This document shows, piece by piece, positions 17,672 to 26,613 of a DNA stretch of 64,000 nt (positions within the stretch are counted from its first letter, which is position 1; each line of letters starts with the position of its first letter). Below the pieces are notes generated by a model that searched no databases, had not been told where the DNA came from, and was given only the letters and a program-made list of their open reading frames with translations. A program made the translations under genes and the position numbers. Source of the stretch: CAWGLW01 sp963823525 (GTDB lineage Bacteria > Pseudomonadota > Gammaproteobacteria > Steroidobacterales > Steroidobacteraceae); NCBI GenBank assembly GCA_963823525.1, contig CAWGLW010000004.1, positions 267,908 through 331,907 on the forward strand. Reading direction: 5' to 3'.

Positions 17672-17783
17672 GGCGGCCCGCGCCAGAATACCCCCGGCAC
17701 CCGACTTGGCCGCTACCGCTGCTCCCTTCCGGGCCTGACGGAATTTACGGCTAGCCGTCGCGAGGGACCCGACGCGAGCCACC
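17672..17783 (-). ncRNA. ffs: Signal recognition particle RNA (4.5S)
   Basis: On the minus strand the conserved SRP apical loop GTCAGGCCCGGAAGGGAGCA is present, followed by CGGTAGCGG and CGGGTGCCGGGG as in other small bacterial SRP RNAs. The ends were set by an 11-bp terminal helix: GGTGGCTCGCG (5', 17783-17773) pairs with CGCGGGCCGCC (3', 17682-17672) including two G-U pairs. This gives about 112 nt, close to the 114 nt of E. coli. The position just upstream of dnaX is typical. A TATAGT -10-like hexamer lies at 17849-17844, about 60 nt upstream, possibly for a precursor. Confidence 0.93.
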
Positions 17784-17985
17784 ATCGATCGATGGGTTCG
17801 CCGGCAGCAGAGGAAGTCGCCGGGAAACCCTGAACGGGCTCAGACTATAACAGTCCGGGCCGTCCGCCAAAAGTTCGTGTAACGTATTAAAATAATAACA
17901 TAATCAATTGTTTTATATGATTTTACACTGCAATTTAACCCGGGGCAGCAGGATGCCGGTCGATCGATGCAACCATGGCCTGCAC

Positions 17986-18474
17986 TCATCCCCGGCCTCG
18001 ATAAGGAGCCACCCCCTGCTCAGGGATCCAGAGATCGCGCGGCGCCTTGCCGGATTGCCAGAAGACATCGATGGGTATCCCTCCACGCGGGAACCAGTAG
18101 CCGCCAATCCGCAGCCAGCGCGGCTCGAGGAAATCAGCCAGCCGTGCCCCGATCGCGATCGTGCAGTCCTCGTGAAATGCACCGTGGTTACGAAAACTGC
18201 CCAGGTAGAGTTTCAGGGACTTGCTCTCCAGCAGCCATCGGTCCGGCACGTAATCGATCACGAGGTGCGCGAAATCCGGCTGGCCGGTAATCGGGCACAG
18301 CGACGTGAACTCGGGCGCCGAGAAACGCGCAAGGTACCGTTTGCGCGGATGCGGGTTGGGCACCCGCTCGAGCCGCGCTTCGGCCGGTGACGCCGGAAGC
18401 CCCGTCGGCTGGCCGAGCTGCCTCAGGCCAGGCATCGTCTTCGCGCCGCCGCGCGTCTTCTTCTTTGCCGCCAT
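17986..18474 (-). CDS. queF: 7-cyano-7-deazaguanine (preQ0) reductase QueF
   Basis: A 162-residue short, single-domain QueF that reduces preQ0 to preQ1 with NADPH in queuosine synthesis. Visible: nucleophile Cys60 in FTSLCPITGQPD, Asp67, the family motif ESKSLKLYLGSFR (83-95) and NHGAFHED (96-103). The length is that of the unimodular (Bacillus-type) class rather than the longer E. coli type. The N-terminus is lysine-rich (AAKKKTRGGAK). It stands alone on the minus strand; a 190-bp AT-rich stretch (about 17880-17940) separates it from the SRP RNA. Confidence 0.95.
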   Translation of the reverse strand: MAAKKKTRGGAKTMPGLRQLGQPTGLPASPAEARLERVPNPHPRKRYLARFSAPEFTSLCPITGQPDFAHLVIDYVPDRWLLESKSLKLYLGSFRNHGAFHEDCTIAIGARLADFLEPRWLRIGGYWFPRGGIPIDVFWQSGKAPRDLWIPEQGVAPYRGRG

Positions 18475-18596
18475 CTATCGTCCCGAACAACGGCCGGCAG
18501 ACCGGCCGCCTGAGATTGAACCAAGGTATTGAATCGACATAGGAATCTACCTGACTGCGGAAACCAACCGCGGCAAAAGCTTGCCTGCATTCACTT

Positions 18597-18626
18597 TTGC
18601 CCGCAATGTACAGACACCGCTAATAT
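18597..18626 (+). promoter_or_regulatory. Possible sigma-70 promoter of the hydrolase gene
   Basis: TTGCCC (18597-18602), 18-nt spacer, TAATAT (18621-18626), placing a start near 18633, about 48 nt before the ATG at 18681. Confidence 0.45.
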
Positions 18627-18680
18627 ATGTTGCACCGCGTCAGGCGATAACGCCTGCCCATTGGTTTCAGAGGAAGTCGC

Positions 18681-19514
18681 ATGGCCACCGCTGCAAATGG
18701 AGCGCAAACCTCAAGGCTCAAGTATTCGCTGCTTGAAGGCCGGGCACTGCTGGAAATCGCAACATTGCCCTACTTCCTGCCACTGCTGCAGACCTCGCCG
18801 CGCGGTGATGGGCACCCCGTACTGCTGGTGCCCGGGTTCACCGCAACTGACGCGACCATGAACGGTCTGCGGGTCTTCCTGCGATCGCGGGGACATTCCG
18901 TCGAACACTGGGGGTTTGGCCAGAACACCGGCTTCAAGCTCAAGTTCAGCCAGGCGCTCGAACAAAAGGTCCGCCACATGCATCACCGACACAAGAAGAA
19001 AGTCAGCCTGGTCGGCTGGAGCCTGGGTGGTGTCTACGCCTATTACACGGCGCACAGCGCACCAGAATGCGTGCGCACGGTAATTTCCCTGGGCAGCCCG
19101 CTGCGATTCACCGAGGGTGACGTGAAGGTGCCGATGCTTGTGCAGGCCCTGTACCGATATTTCGCGCACCCGATGGGTCCGGTTGCGCACCTCGCCAACG
19201 TTCGCGCCAAGGTGCTCAAGTCCCCTCCGCCGGTTCCGTCGACCTGCGTGTATTCAGACACCGATGGCGTCGTCACGCCCGGCAATGCCCGCATCGAATC
19301 GACGGATGCCGAGCACGAAAACATCTGGGTACCGGGCAGCCACTGCGGCCTTGGATTCAACGCCGCGGTGATGTGGATCGTTGCCGACCGCCTGGCCCAA
19401 CCCGAGGGCAAATGGCAACCGTTCCGCCCGCGCGGGGTCGTCGGTGCGGCCTATGAACGACTGGCGCGGATGATTCGAAGCGAGGCATTCGACCCGGCAG
19501 CGCCACTGGCCTAG
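18681..19514 (+). CDS. Alpha/beta hydrolase, lipase-like
   Basis: A 277-residue alpha/beta hydrolase. The nucleophile elbow is GWSLGG (112-117, Ser114); Asp195 (in YSDTDGVV) and His221 (in PGSHCGLGFN) fit the rest of the triad. The oxyanion-side strand is PVLLVPGFTATD (46-57). No signal peptide. It resembles predicted acyl-hydrolases and PHA-depolymerase-like proteins; the substrate is unknown. AGAGGAA lies 6 nt before the ATG. Its place beside two wax-ester synthase homologues suggests a lipid ester substrate (inference). It is convergent with the first WS/DGAT gene. Confidence 0.85.
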   Translation: MATAANGAQTSRLKYSLLEGRALLEIATLPYFLPLLQTSPRGDGHPVLLVPGFTATDATMNGLRVFLRSRGHSVEHWGFGQNTGFKLKFSQALEQKVRHMHHRHKKKVSLVGWSLGGVYAYYTAHSAPECVRTVISLGSPLRFTEGDVKVPMLVQALYRYFAHPMGPVAHLANVRAKVLKSPPPVPSTCVYSDTDGVVTPGNARIESTDAEHENIWVPGSHCGLGFNAAVMWIVADRLAQPEGKWQPFRPRGVVGAAYERLARMIRSEAFDPAAPLA

Positions 19515-19555
19515 TCGCGGGGTCGCGGCGACCAGCCACGCGACCTCACCGCCCA

Positions 19556-21175
19556 CTAGGCCGCCTTGCGCCGCCCCTTCGCGCCCGTTCGTTTGGCCGC
19601 TTTCGATTTTGCCACGGGCCGCCCCTTTTTCTTTGAGCTGGCCTTGATTTTCGAGCCCGTCTTCGCCTGCTTGCCAGCCGGAGCCTTCTTGCGCTTGGCC
19701 GCGGCACGGGCCGCTGTTTTCTTCCGCACAGCAGCCTTGCGCTTCGCCTTCTTGCGCGCCGGGCGTCGCTTGTCGGCCAGCGCCAGGTAGGCCTGGAAGC
19801 ACTCGCGAATACAGAACGCGAAAAATTCCGGGTCCGGCATCTGCTCGCGGCAGGAGGTCGGCGATATGATGATCTGGCCGTCGTAGCTGGTCACGGCAAA
19901 CACCAGCCCCATGCCGTCATGAATCGGCATGATTGCCGAGAAGTACCGCATGCGGGAACTGTTCAGGTACAGGGGCACCGACGGCCCCGGCACGTTGCTG
20001 ATCGTGCAACTGGCCAGCGGCGCCGTCCGCCCGAGCCCGATCGCCGAGCGGCTGAACAGGCGTGCCGACATCGCCAGCGTGGCCGCCGGCGCAAATTTCG
20101 TTACGTCGGTCAGTTCCTTGGCGCCGACGGCCATGTCCATCTGGTCGGACTTCGACATGAAATCGGATATCGACTCGAGCCGCTTGATCGGGTCCTCGAT
20201 CTGCGTGCCGATTGGCACCCTCACCATTGTCATGTCCGCGCCAGCGTTACCTTCGAGGTTGCGAATTGAAACCGGTGCGATGGATACAAGGCTTGGCTCC
20301 GGAAGTTCTCCATGCGCCAGCAGGTAACGGCGCAATCCGCCGCCGCAGACGGAGAGCACGGCATCGTTGATCGTGGCTTTCGGTACCAGGTCGCGGATCC
20401 GCTTGAACTCATCCATCGTGAATCGCCGGGTTTCGAACACCCGGTGAGAGGAGACCTCGGAATTGAAGCGGGTGATCGGGAAACGCTCCGGGTGCAGGAA
20501 CAACTCGCTGAGCGTACCGACCACGGCCGGCCCGAAATTCTTCAGGATGCGCGTCAACGGTGCGGCGACCATGAACGGCTGAATCGCATTGTGGCAGGCT
20601 GCCCTGGCCAGCAGCGAAAGTGAGCTCGGCGGGGATTCTGGAAACCACGGCTCCGGGGGCTCCGGGTGCGGTGGGTGTGGCGAGGTATCGTGCAGCAGTG
20701 TCGTTATTTCCGACTCGCCGTGTACGTCGATCGCGGCATGATGGATCTTGGCCAGGATCGCAAAACTGTCCTTGGGCAGGTCAATGAACGTGTCGAGCTC
20801 CTCGACCAGGTAGAGCTCCCACAGCGGCCGGGTCAGGTCCAGCGGCCGTGCGTGGATACGGGAAGCCTGTATGCAGAACTGCCGCCAGTCACCGGGCTTG
20901 GGCAGCGCAATGTGACGGACGTGGTATTCAAGATCGAATCGCTCGTCTTCGATCCAGTACGGATGATCGAGGTCGAGCGGAACGCGCAGCAGCTTCTGAC
21001 GGAAAATCGGAGACAGGTGCAGGCGGCTTTCGATGTAGCTCAACAGCCCCTTGAATCGCACACGCCCTTCCGGCGAGGTCGATGGATCGTAAATATAGAC
21101 CAGCGTGATGTTTGAATTCTGCTGGTCGGTTTCCGCGTACAGAAACCTGGCATCCTCACCGTGCAGCTGACGCAT
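19556..21175 (-). CDS. Wax ester synthase/DGAT with Lys/Arg-rich tail
   Basis: A 539-residue WS/DGAT-family acyltransferase (acyl-CoA plus long-chain alcohol or diacylglycerol). The catalytic motif reads HHAAID (145-150) and the next residue is Val, where HHxxxDG is usual. Other family blocks: RPLWELYLV (116-124), PVSIRN and SNVPGPSVPLYL. Residues about 470-539 form an extremely basic low-complexity tail of Lys, Arg, Ala and Ser with no membrane segment, histone H1-like. Such a tail could bind anionic lipid droplets or nucleic acid; this is speculative. It is divergent from a second WS/DGAT homologue (98-bp gap). Confidence 0.9.
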   Translation of the reverse strand: MRQLHGEDARFLYAETDQQNSNITLVYIYDPSTSPEGRVRFKGLLSYIESRLHLSPIFRQKLLRVPLDLDHPYWIEDERFDLEYHVRHIALPKPGDWRQFCIQASRIHARPLDLTRPLWELYLVEELDTFIDLPKDSFAILAKIHHAAIDVHGESEITTLLHDTSPHPPHPEPPEPWFPESPPSSLSLLARAACHNAIQPFMVAAPLTRILKNFGPAVVGTLSELFLHPERFPITRFNSEVSSHRVFETRRFTMDEFKRIRDLVPKATINDAVLSVCGGGLRRYLLAHGELPEPSLVSIAPVSIRNLEGNAGADMTMVRVPIGTQIEDPIKRLESISDFMSKSDQMDMAVGAKELTDVTKFAPAATLAMSARLFSRSAIGLGRTAPLASCTISNVPGPSVPLYLNSSRMRYFSAIMPIHDGMGLVFAVTSYDGQIIISPTSCREQMPDPEFFAFCIRECFQAYLALADKRRPARKKAKRKAAVRKKTAARAAAKRKKAPAGKQAKTGSKIKASSKKKGRPVAKSKAAKRTGAKGRRKAA

Positions 21176-21273
21176 AAATCAAGACTCCTCGGGCGGCCCG
21201 GGCCGCAGTCCAGCAGAGTCTAGCATTGCCCGCGTGGCACTAGCCCCCGCGCTTATCGCATACTGCAGAGGCG

Positions 21274-22725
21274 ATGACGAGTTTCATTCCACTCGTTGAC
21301 CTGGTGTTCCTCTGGATCGACCGTCCGGAGACGCCATCGAACGTCGGCATTGTGCTGTTATTTGATCCGCCCGAGGGCCGCAGCGCGCGCAGCTCGGTGC
21401 AGGCCCTGTTGCGCCGGTATCGCGCCGCCTCGCCGTCTCCGCCATTCGACTGCGTGCCTGAGTTTCCGGCACTCGGCCTGCCACGCTGGCGCAAGATCAA
21501 CGGCTTTGACCCCAAATACCATGTGCAGAGCGCGGTACTCGGCAAGCCCGGGGGACCGGCCGAGCTAAGGGAAAAAATCGCCGAGCTGCATCGGGACCGG
21601 CTGGATCGTTCCCGGCCGCTGTTTCAGCTGCACCTGATTGACGGGCTGGCCACGGGTCAGTTCGCGGTTTACCTGAAATCCCACCACGCCTCCTGGGACG
21701 GCCGCTCGGCGATGCCCCGCGTGTTCGGCACGATGACGCGCGAGCCCGGTCCGATCCGCGAGCCTTTCTTCGCCGGGGACCCGGGTGCGACCGCAGCCGC
21801 CGCCGAGCTGCTGCCGGCGGAAATCGCGGTGAGCGGCCTGAAAGCGATCCTGAGCCAGACGGTTGCGGTGCGCGAGCTGTTCAGCCAGCTCACGGCCCGG
21901 GCAAGCAGCCGGCGCGAAGCGGGAGCGCCATCATCGGCAACCGGCAATCAGCCCTTCGGAGGACCAAAGACCCGTTTCAACCGCCCGTTGCAGAACGAGC
22001 GATCGTTCGCGCACTTTTCGTTGCCGCTGGCGGCGATGCGCGAAGTGGCCAGCGCCTTCGACACCAAGGTCAACGACGTGATCCTCTCGGTTGTCGATGC
22101 CGGTGCCCATCGTTACCTGTCCGGCCACGGTGAATCACCCGAAGGGCCGCTGGTGGCGATGGTGCCAGTCTCCCTGCGTGAACCGGGTGACGAGGAAGCT
22201 ACGACCAAGGTTGCCAGCATGTTCGTGCCGCTGGGCAGACCGCGTTCTGGTGCTGCACGGCGCCTCGACGAAATCGTCCGCTGCACACGCGCCGCAAAGG
22301 CGGAATTCGACGCCCTGTCGAATGACGCGAAGCTCGACTTTTCGCTGCTCGCCTTCGGCATCTGGTTCGGATCACACGCGCTCGGCATGGACGCCTTTAC
22401 GCGGCCAGTCATCAACCTGGTCATTTCAAACGTCGGAGGCGTTCCCGGCCCCTATTATCTCGGCCAGTCGCGCCTGGCCGGCGCCTATCCGGTGTCGATG
22501 CTGGGGGACCCGGTCGGTCTGAACGTGACCATGCTTTCCGTCGGCGACCGGATGGATTTCGGAATCGTGGCCAACCGGGCGGCCATACCGGACCCCGAAC
22601 GGCTGGCTGAACACTGCAGTGCTGCGTTTGCGACGCTGCACGCGGCCGCCCGGCGCAGGAGACGTATACCCGCCCCGTCCGCAAAGCCCACCGCAAAGAA
22701 GAGCCGCCGGCGCGTCAGTTCCTGA
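21274..22725 (+). CDS. Second wax ester synthase/DGAT homologue
   Basis: A 483-residue protein with the intact motif HHASWDG (137-143), plus RSRPLFQLHLIDGL (112-125), MVPVSLR and NLVISNVGGVPGPYYL (C-terminal domain). It probably makes wax esters or triacylglycerol for storage. The C-terminal 25 residues are basic (RRRRIPAPSAKPTAKKSRRR), a shorter form of the tail on the neighbouring paralogue. Tandem WS/DGAT paralogues are common in oil-storing bacteria. The stop overlaps the convergent SDR gene by 11 bp. Confidence 0.9.
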   Translation: MTSFIPLVDLVFLWIDRPETPSNVGIVLLFDPPEGRSARSSVQALLRRYRAASPSPPFDCVPEFPALGLPRWRKINGFDPKYHVQSAVLGKPGGPAELREKIAELHRDRLDRSRPLFQLHLIDGLATGQFAVYLKSHHASWDGRSAMPRVFGTMTREPGPIREPFFAGDPGATAAAAELLPAEIAVSGLKAILSQTVAVRELFSQLTARASSRREAGAPSSATGNQPFGGPKTRFNRPLQNERSFAHFSLPLAAMREVASAFDTKVNDVILSVVDAGAHRYLSGHGESPEGPLVAMVPVSLREPGDEEATTKVASMFVPLGRPRSGAARRLDEIVRCTRAAKAEFDALSNDAKLDFSLLAFGIWFGSHALGMDAFTRPVINLVISNVGGVPGPYYLGQSRLAGAYPVSMLGDPVGLNVTMLSVGDRMDFGIVANRAAIPDPERLAEHCSAAFATLHAAARRRRRIPAPSAKPTAKKSRRRVSS

Positions 22726-23521
22726 CTTTCAGAAAGCCCCCGCCGCGCAGACTGTCACGGACCTTGCGCATGCCGGCAAGCCAGCGCCGGTAGTTCCCGG
22801 CCTTGTGCTGGAAATAACCCAGCACTTCAGGATGCGTCAGGATCGGGAACTGCGCGCTCTCGATTCCGTCAATGATCCTCGCAGCGGCCTCGTCGACGTT
22901 CAACACGCCGGCAATGTCCCCGGATGCCGTATTTTCGTCGAGCCCGACGATCGAGGTGGCGACATACTGCGGGCAGACCACCGAGACCTGGATACCACGG
23001 TCTGCGTAGGTAATCGCCAGCGATTCGGCCAGCGCGACCGCCGCATGCTTGGTCGCGCTGTAGGGTGCGTCTCCGACCTGGCTCAACAGTCCCGCCGCAG
23101 AAGCCACATTGACCAGGCAACCGGTTTCGCGCGCCAGCATTCCCGGCAAGACCGCCCGGCAGGCGTAGACATGCGCCATGACGTGGACGTCCCACATTCG
23201 CTGCCAGGTCTCGTTGCTCGCGGCGAGTGCGTCCCTTAGGTCGAGTTCGGTGCTGCCGAATCCGGCATTCGAGACCAGCAGGTCGATGTGACCATAGCGC
23301 TGCAAAACGGTATCCACCATTTGTTGCACGGCTGATTCGTCGGATACATCGCAGGCGATGCCGAGACCGCCGAGTTCCGCGGCGAGTTGCTGCGCGGCAG
23401 TCCCGTCAAGGTCCGCAACGGCCACAGCGAGCGCGCCACGACGCGCCAGTTCGCGGCAGATCGCGCGGCCAATGCCACGCCCCGCACCCGTCACCAGCGC
23501 GACCGTACCGTTCGGATCCAT
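22715..23521 (-). CDS. Short-chain dehydrogenase/reductase
   Basis: A 268-residue classical SDR. Cofactor motif TGAGRGIG (11-18), NAG (85-87), catalytic Ser141, Tyr154 and Lys158 (YSATK). It is an NAD(P)-dependent alcohol/ketone oxidoreductase with unknown substrate. It is the last gene of a five-gene minus-strand operon running from 28425, 11 nt after the acyl-CoA dehydrogenase, so a 3-hydroxyacyl or related substrate is plausible. It overlaps the WS/DGAT gene tail-to-tail by 11 bp. Confidence 0.9.
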   Translation of the reverse strand: MDPNGTVALVTGAGRGIGRAICRELARRGALAVAVADLDGTAAQQLAAELGGLGIACDVSDESAVQQMVDTVLQRYGHIDLLVSNAGFGSTELDLRDALAASNETWQRMWDVHVMAHVYACRAVLPGMLARETGCLVNVASAAGLLSQVGDAPYSATKHAAVALAESLAITYADRGIQVSVVCPQYVATSIVGLDENTASGDIAGVLNVDEAAARIIDGIESAQFPILTHPEVLGYFQHKAGNYRRWLAGMRKVRDSLRGGGFLKVRN

Positions 23522-23532
23522 CGGCGAGTTCC

Positions 23533-24756
23533 TCAGCCCGGCTTACGCAGGCCAAGCTCAAACTTTGCGACCTGGTTTCGATGGACTTCGTCCGGACCGT
23601 CGGCAATGCGCAGCGTGCGCGTGTTTGCGTAAGCCCAGGCCAGGCCATGGTCATCTGACACACCCGCGCCACCAAACAGCTGGATCGCCGTGTCGAGCAC
23701 CTGGCAGCCGACGTTGGGCGCCACGACCTTGATCATCGCAATTTCCTTCTGCGCTGCCTTGTTCCCGGCCACGTCCATTTTCCAGGCCGCGTACATGACG
23801 AGCAGGCGTGCCTGGTCGATCATGATGCGTGCGTTGGCGATGCGTTCGCGCCACACGCCCTGGTCGGCAAGTGGCCGATGGAACGCCACCCGCGACAACG
23901 CACGGTCACACATCGACTCGAGGGCGCGCTCAGCGAGACCAATGATGCGCATGCAGTGATGGATACGCCCCGGACCGAGGCGCCCTTGTGCAATTTCAAA
24001 GCCGCGGCCCTCGCCAAGCAGGATATTCGTTGCGGGCACGCGCACGTCCTTGAAGTCCACTTCGGAGTGCCCGTGCGGTGCATCGTCGTATCCGAACACC
24101 GGCACCTGGCGCAGCACCTTGACCCCGGGCGCATCCATCGGCACGAGGATCATCGACTGCTGGCGATGCCGGCTGGCATTGTCCGGGTCGGTCTTGCCCA
24201 TGAAGATCAGAATCCTGCAGCGAGGATCCCCGGCACCGGAGGTCCACCACTTACGGCCGTTGATGACGTACTCGTCGCCGTCGCGCTCGATACGCGCTTC
24301 GATGTTGGTTGCATCGGAAGATGCCACGGCCGGCTCAGTCATTGCAAAACCGGAGCGAATTTCACCGGCCAGCAAGGGCAGAAGCCAATGCTTCTTCTGC
24401 TCCTCGCTGCCGTAACGCACCAGCACCTCCATGTTGCCGGTATCAGGCGCCGAGCAGTTGAAGGTTTCCGGCGCGATGTGAGAGCGCCCCATGATCTCGC
24501 ACAGCGGCGCATACTCGGCGTTGGTCAGTCCCGCGCCGTATTCGGACTCCGGCAGCCACAGGTTCCACAGCCCGGCCGCCTTGGCTTTGAGCTTGAGTTC
24601 TTCGACGATCGTCGTGGGTATCCAGGCGTTGCCCTTCTCACGGTTGGCCTTTAATTCACCGAAGAACCGGGGTTCAGCCGGATACACATGCTCATCCATG
24701 AAGGCCAGCAGGCGCTGCTGCAGATCCTTCACCTTGTCCGAAGTGGAAAAATCCAT
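23533..24756 (-). CDS. Acyl-CoA dehydrogenase
   Basis: A 407-residue FAD enzyme that desaturates acyl-CoA thioesters at the alpha-beta bond. ACAD signatures: GFAMTEPAVASSDATNIEA (about 130-148), ING-x-K-W-W-T-S-G, QLFGGAGVSDD and the C-terminal RIADGPDEVHRNQVAK. It resembles the ACAD10/11-type subgroup that acts with an aminoglycoside-phosphotransferase-like partner, and that partner is the next gene upstream (10-nt gap). The ATG at 24756 has GGAG 7 nt upstream; the longer frame reads into the neighbouring gene and is a shadow. Confidence 0.93.
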   Translation of the reverse strand: MDFSTSDKVKDLQQRLLAFMDEHVYPAEPRFFGELKANREKGNAWIPTTIVEELKLKAKAAGLWNLWLPESEYGAGLTNAEYAPLCEIMGRSHIAPETFNCSAPDTGNMEVLVRYGSEEQKKHWLLPLLAGEIRSGFAMTEPAVASSDATNIEARIERDGDEYVINGRKWWTSGAGDPRCRILIFMGKTDPDNASRHRQQSMILVPMDAPGVKVLRQVPVFGYDDAPHGHSEVDFKDVRVPATNILLGEGRGFEIAQGRLGPGRIHHCMRIIGLAERALESMCDRALSRVAFHRPLADQGVWRERIANARIMIDQARLLVMYAAWKMDVAGNKAAQKEIAMIKVVAPNVGCQVLDTAIQLFGGAGVSDDHGLAWAYANTRTLRIADGPDEVHRNQVAKFELGLRKPG

Positions 24757-24766
24757 CGTCGTCTCC

Positions 24767-25831
24767 TCAGGCAGTCTGCAGCCGCTCGACTTCGCACCAG
24801 GCCGCTTCTGCGAGTTGGCGCGCACGGCTGCCGGTCTCGAGTGCATCTGCACTCGCCGCGTTGCCCTGCAGTGCGCGCGCGTAGACGCCCTGCAATATCG
24901 CGGCCAGCCGGAACAGGTTGTAAGCCATGTAATACTGCCATTGTGCGGCGGGTAGTTCGTCCCGACCACTGCGACGCAAGTAATCCCTGACGTAGGCGTG
25001 TTCCGTCGGAATTCCGAGAGCGGCAAAATCCGCACCCGCCAGGCCGCGAAATGTCCCCGGTGGAATGCGCCAGGCCATGCAATGGTAAGCGAAGTCCGCC
25101 AGCGGATGTCCGAGAGTCGACAGTTCCCAGTCGAGCACCGCGAGAATACGCGGCTCGACGGGATCAAATACCAGGTTGTCGATCCGGAAATCGCCGTGAA
25201 CGATCCGTGTCTCATCTGCGCCGGGCAGGTTTGCGGGCAGCCAGTCAATCATTCGATCCATCGCAGCGATGGTCTCGGTTTCCGCGGCCCGATACTGCCG
25301 GCTCCAGCGCGAGATCTGTCGTTCGACATAGCCGCCATGCCGACCGAAATCATCCAGCCCGACCACTGCCGGATCGAGTCCGTGCAAGGCCGCGATGACT
25401 CGGTTCATTTCCTCGAAAATCAGCCCGCGCTCCGGCACCGCGACATCCGGCAGGCGCGGATCCCAGAATATGCGCCCCTCGACAAAATCCATGACGTAGA
25501 AGGCCGTCCCTGCTACCGCCTCGTCCTCGCAAATCGCATGGACCTTAGGCACCGGCACCTCGGTTCGCTCGAGCGCCTGCAGAACCTTGTATTCACGGTC
25601 GACCGCGTGCGCAGAGGCGAGCAAACGACCCGGCGGTTTGCGCCGCAATACCCAGCGCCTTTCCCCGGCCTGCAGCAGGTACGTCGGATTCGACTGGCCA
25701 CCTTTGAACTGGGTGATTTCCAGTGGGCCGGAGAAATCGCCGACATTGGCCGCCATCCATGCCTCGAGGCGCCCCTTCCCGATGGCGTGCTCGGGCGCGA
25801 CGGGTCGGGTGCCTGTGAATTTCCCGGGCAT
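24767..25831 (-). CDS. ACAD10-like phosphotransferase (APH family)
   Basis: A 354-residue kinase-fold protein. Brenner motif HGDFRIDN (212-219) and metal-binding DWE (234-236) followed by LGHPLADFAYHC, with an N-terminal nucleotide lobe (QFKGGQSNPTYLL, 41-53). In eukaryotic ACAD10/11 this domain is fused to an acyl-CoA dehydrogenase and phosphorylates 4-hydroxyacyl-CoAs before elimination; here the two are adjacent separate genes, which supports the same job. It is unlikely to be a drug-resistance enzyme. The ATG at 25831 has GGGAGG 4 nt upstream. Confidence 0.88.
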   Translation of the reverse strand: MPGKFTGTRPVAPEHAIGKGRLEAWMAANVGDFSGPLEITQFKGGQSNPTYLLQAGERRWVLRRKPPGRLLASAHAVDREYKVLQALERTEVPVPKVHAICEDEAVAGTAFYVMDFVEGRIFWDPRLPDVAVPERGLIFEEMNRVIAALHGLDPAVVGLDDFGRHGGYVERQISRWSRQYRAAETETIAAMDRMIDWLPANLPGADETRIVHGDFRIDNLVFDPVEPRILAVLDWELSTLGHPLADFAYHCMAWRIPPGTFRGLAGADFAALGIPTEHAYVRDYLRRSGRDELPAAQWQYYMAYNLFRLAAILQGVYARALQGNAASADALETGSRARQLAEAAWCEVERLQTA

Positions 25832-25841
25832 TCCGCCTCCC

Positions 25842-26609
25842 TTACCCGCCTGCACTCTTACGCGGCCCTGGCGCAAGCAAAGCCGTCGGCAGCAACTTGA
25901 GCACCGGTGCGATCAGGCTCCATGGCATGACTGGCACGAACCGGAAACCCACCTCGCGCTCGATCATTCGCGCCATGATCGCTGCGCCCTTCTCCAGCGG
26001 TATCAGGAAAGGCCGACTGCGCACGTCGCGATTCAGGTCCGTATCGATGTAACCGGGTGAGAGTTCGGTGACGGTGATGGGCTCGTGTCTGACCTCGGCA
26101 CGCAGCGATTGAATATAACGGTGCAGGCCGGCCTTGGCCGCGCAATATGCACCCATTGAAGGCAGCCCGCGCGCGCCGGCGATCGAGGTGATGCCGACGA
26201 TCTGACCGCCACCCTGGGCCCGCAGCAGCGGCAGGCCAGCCTCAATGGTCGCAATCGCACCGGTCAGGTTGGTATCGATTGTGCGAATGACTTTGTCGAG
26301 CTGGTCGCGTCCAATCGGTGTCGAGGAGCCGACCCCGGCATTGACGACCAGCGTATCGATACGACCGAGCTGCTCCGCGGCACCTCGCAGCGCACCGCCG
26401 ATACGCTCGAAGTCCGTGACGTCGAGAGCTACCGGCAGCACGCGGGAAGCACCGCATGCCTGCAGTTTCTTCGCAAGTTCCTCGAGCCGCTCGACTCGTC
26501 GCGCGGCCAGCGCAATCGCATAGCCACGCCGGGCAAACTCGAGGGCCAGTCCGGCTCCGATTCCGGAGGAGGCGCCGGTGATGAATATCGTGCGAGGGGT
26601 CAAGGACAT
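25842..26609 (-). CDS. Short-chain dehydrogenase/reductase
   Basis: A 255-residue classical SDR with TGASSGIG (11-18), NAG (90-92), Ser142, Tyr155 and Lys159 (YCAAK). The C-terminus carries a hydrophobic stretch (VPVMPWSLIAPVLKLLPTALL) often seen in membrane-associated SDRs of this class. Start 26609 lies just after the stop of the upstream dehydrogenase; an alternative ATG at 26627 would add six residues and overlap that gene. It belongs to the operon 28425 to 22715. Confidence 0.9.
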   Translation of the reverse strand: MSLTPRTIFITGASSGIGAGLALEFARRGYAIALAARRVERLEELAKKLQACGASRVLPVALDVTDFERIGGALRGAAEQLGRIDTLVVNAGVGSSTPIGRDQLDKVIRTIDTNLTGAIATIEAGLPLLRAQGGGQIVGITSIAGARGLPSMGAYCAAKAGLHRYIQSLRAEVRHEPITVTELSPGYIDTDLNRDVRSRPFLIPLEKGAAIMARMIEREVGFRFVPVMPWSLIAPVLKLLPTALLAPGPRKSAGG

Positions 26610-26613
26610 AAGC

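Noticed and set aside
24767..25831. Aminoglycoside resistance gene
   Set aside because: The kinase fold is of the ACAD10 type and the gene sits in an acyl-CoA operon, so drug modification is unlikely.
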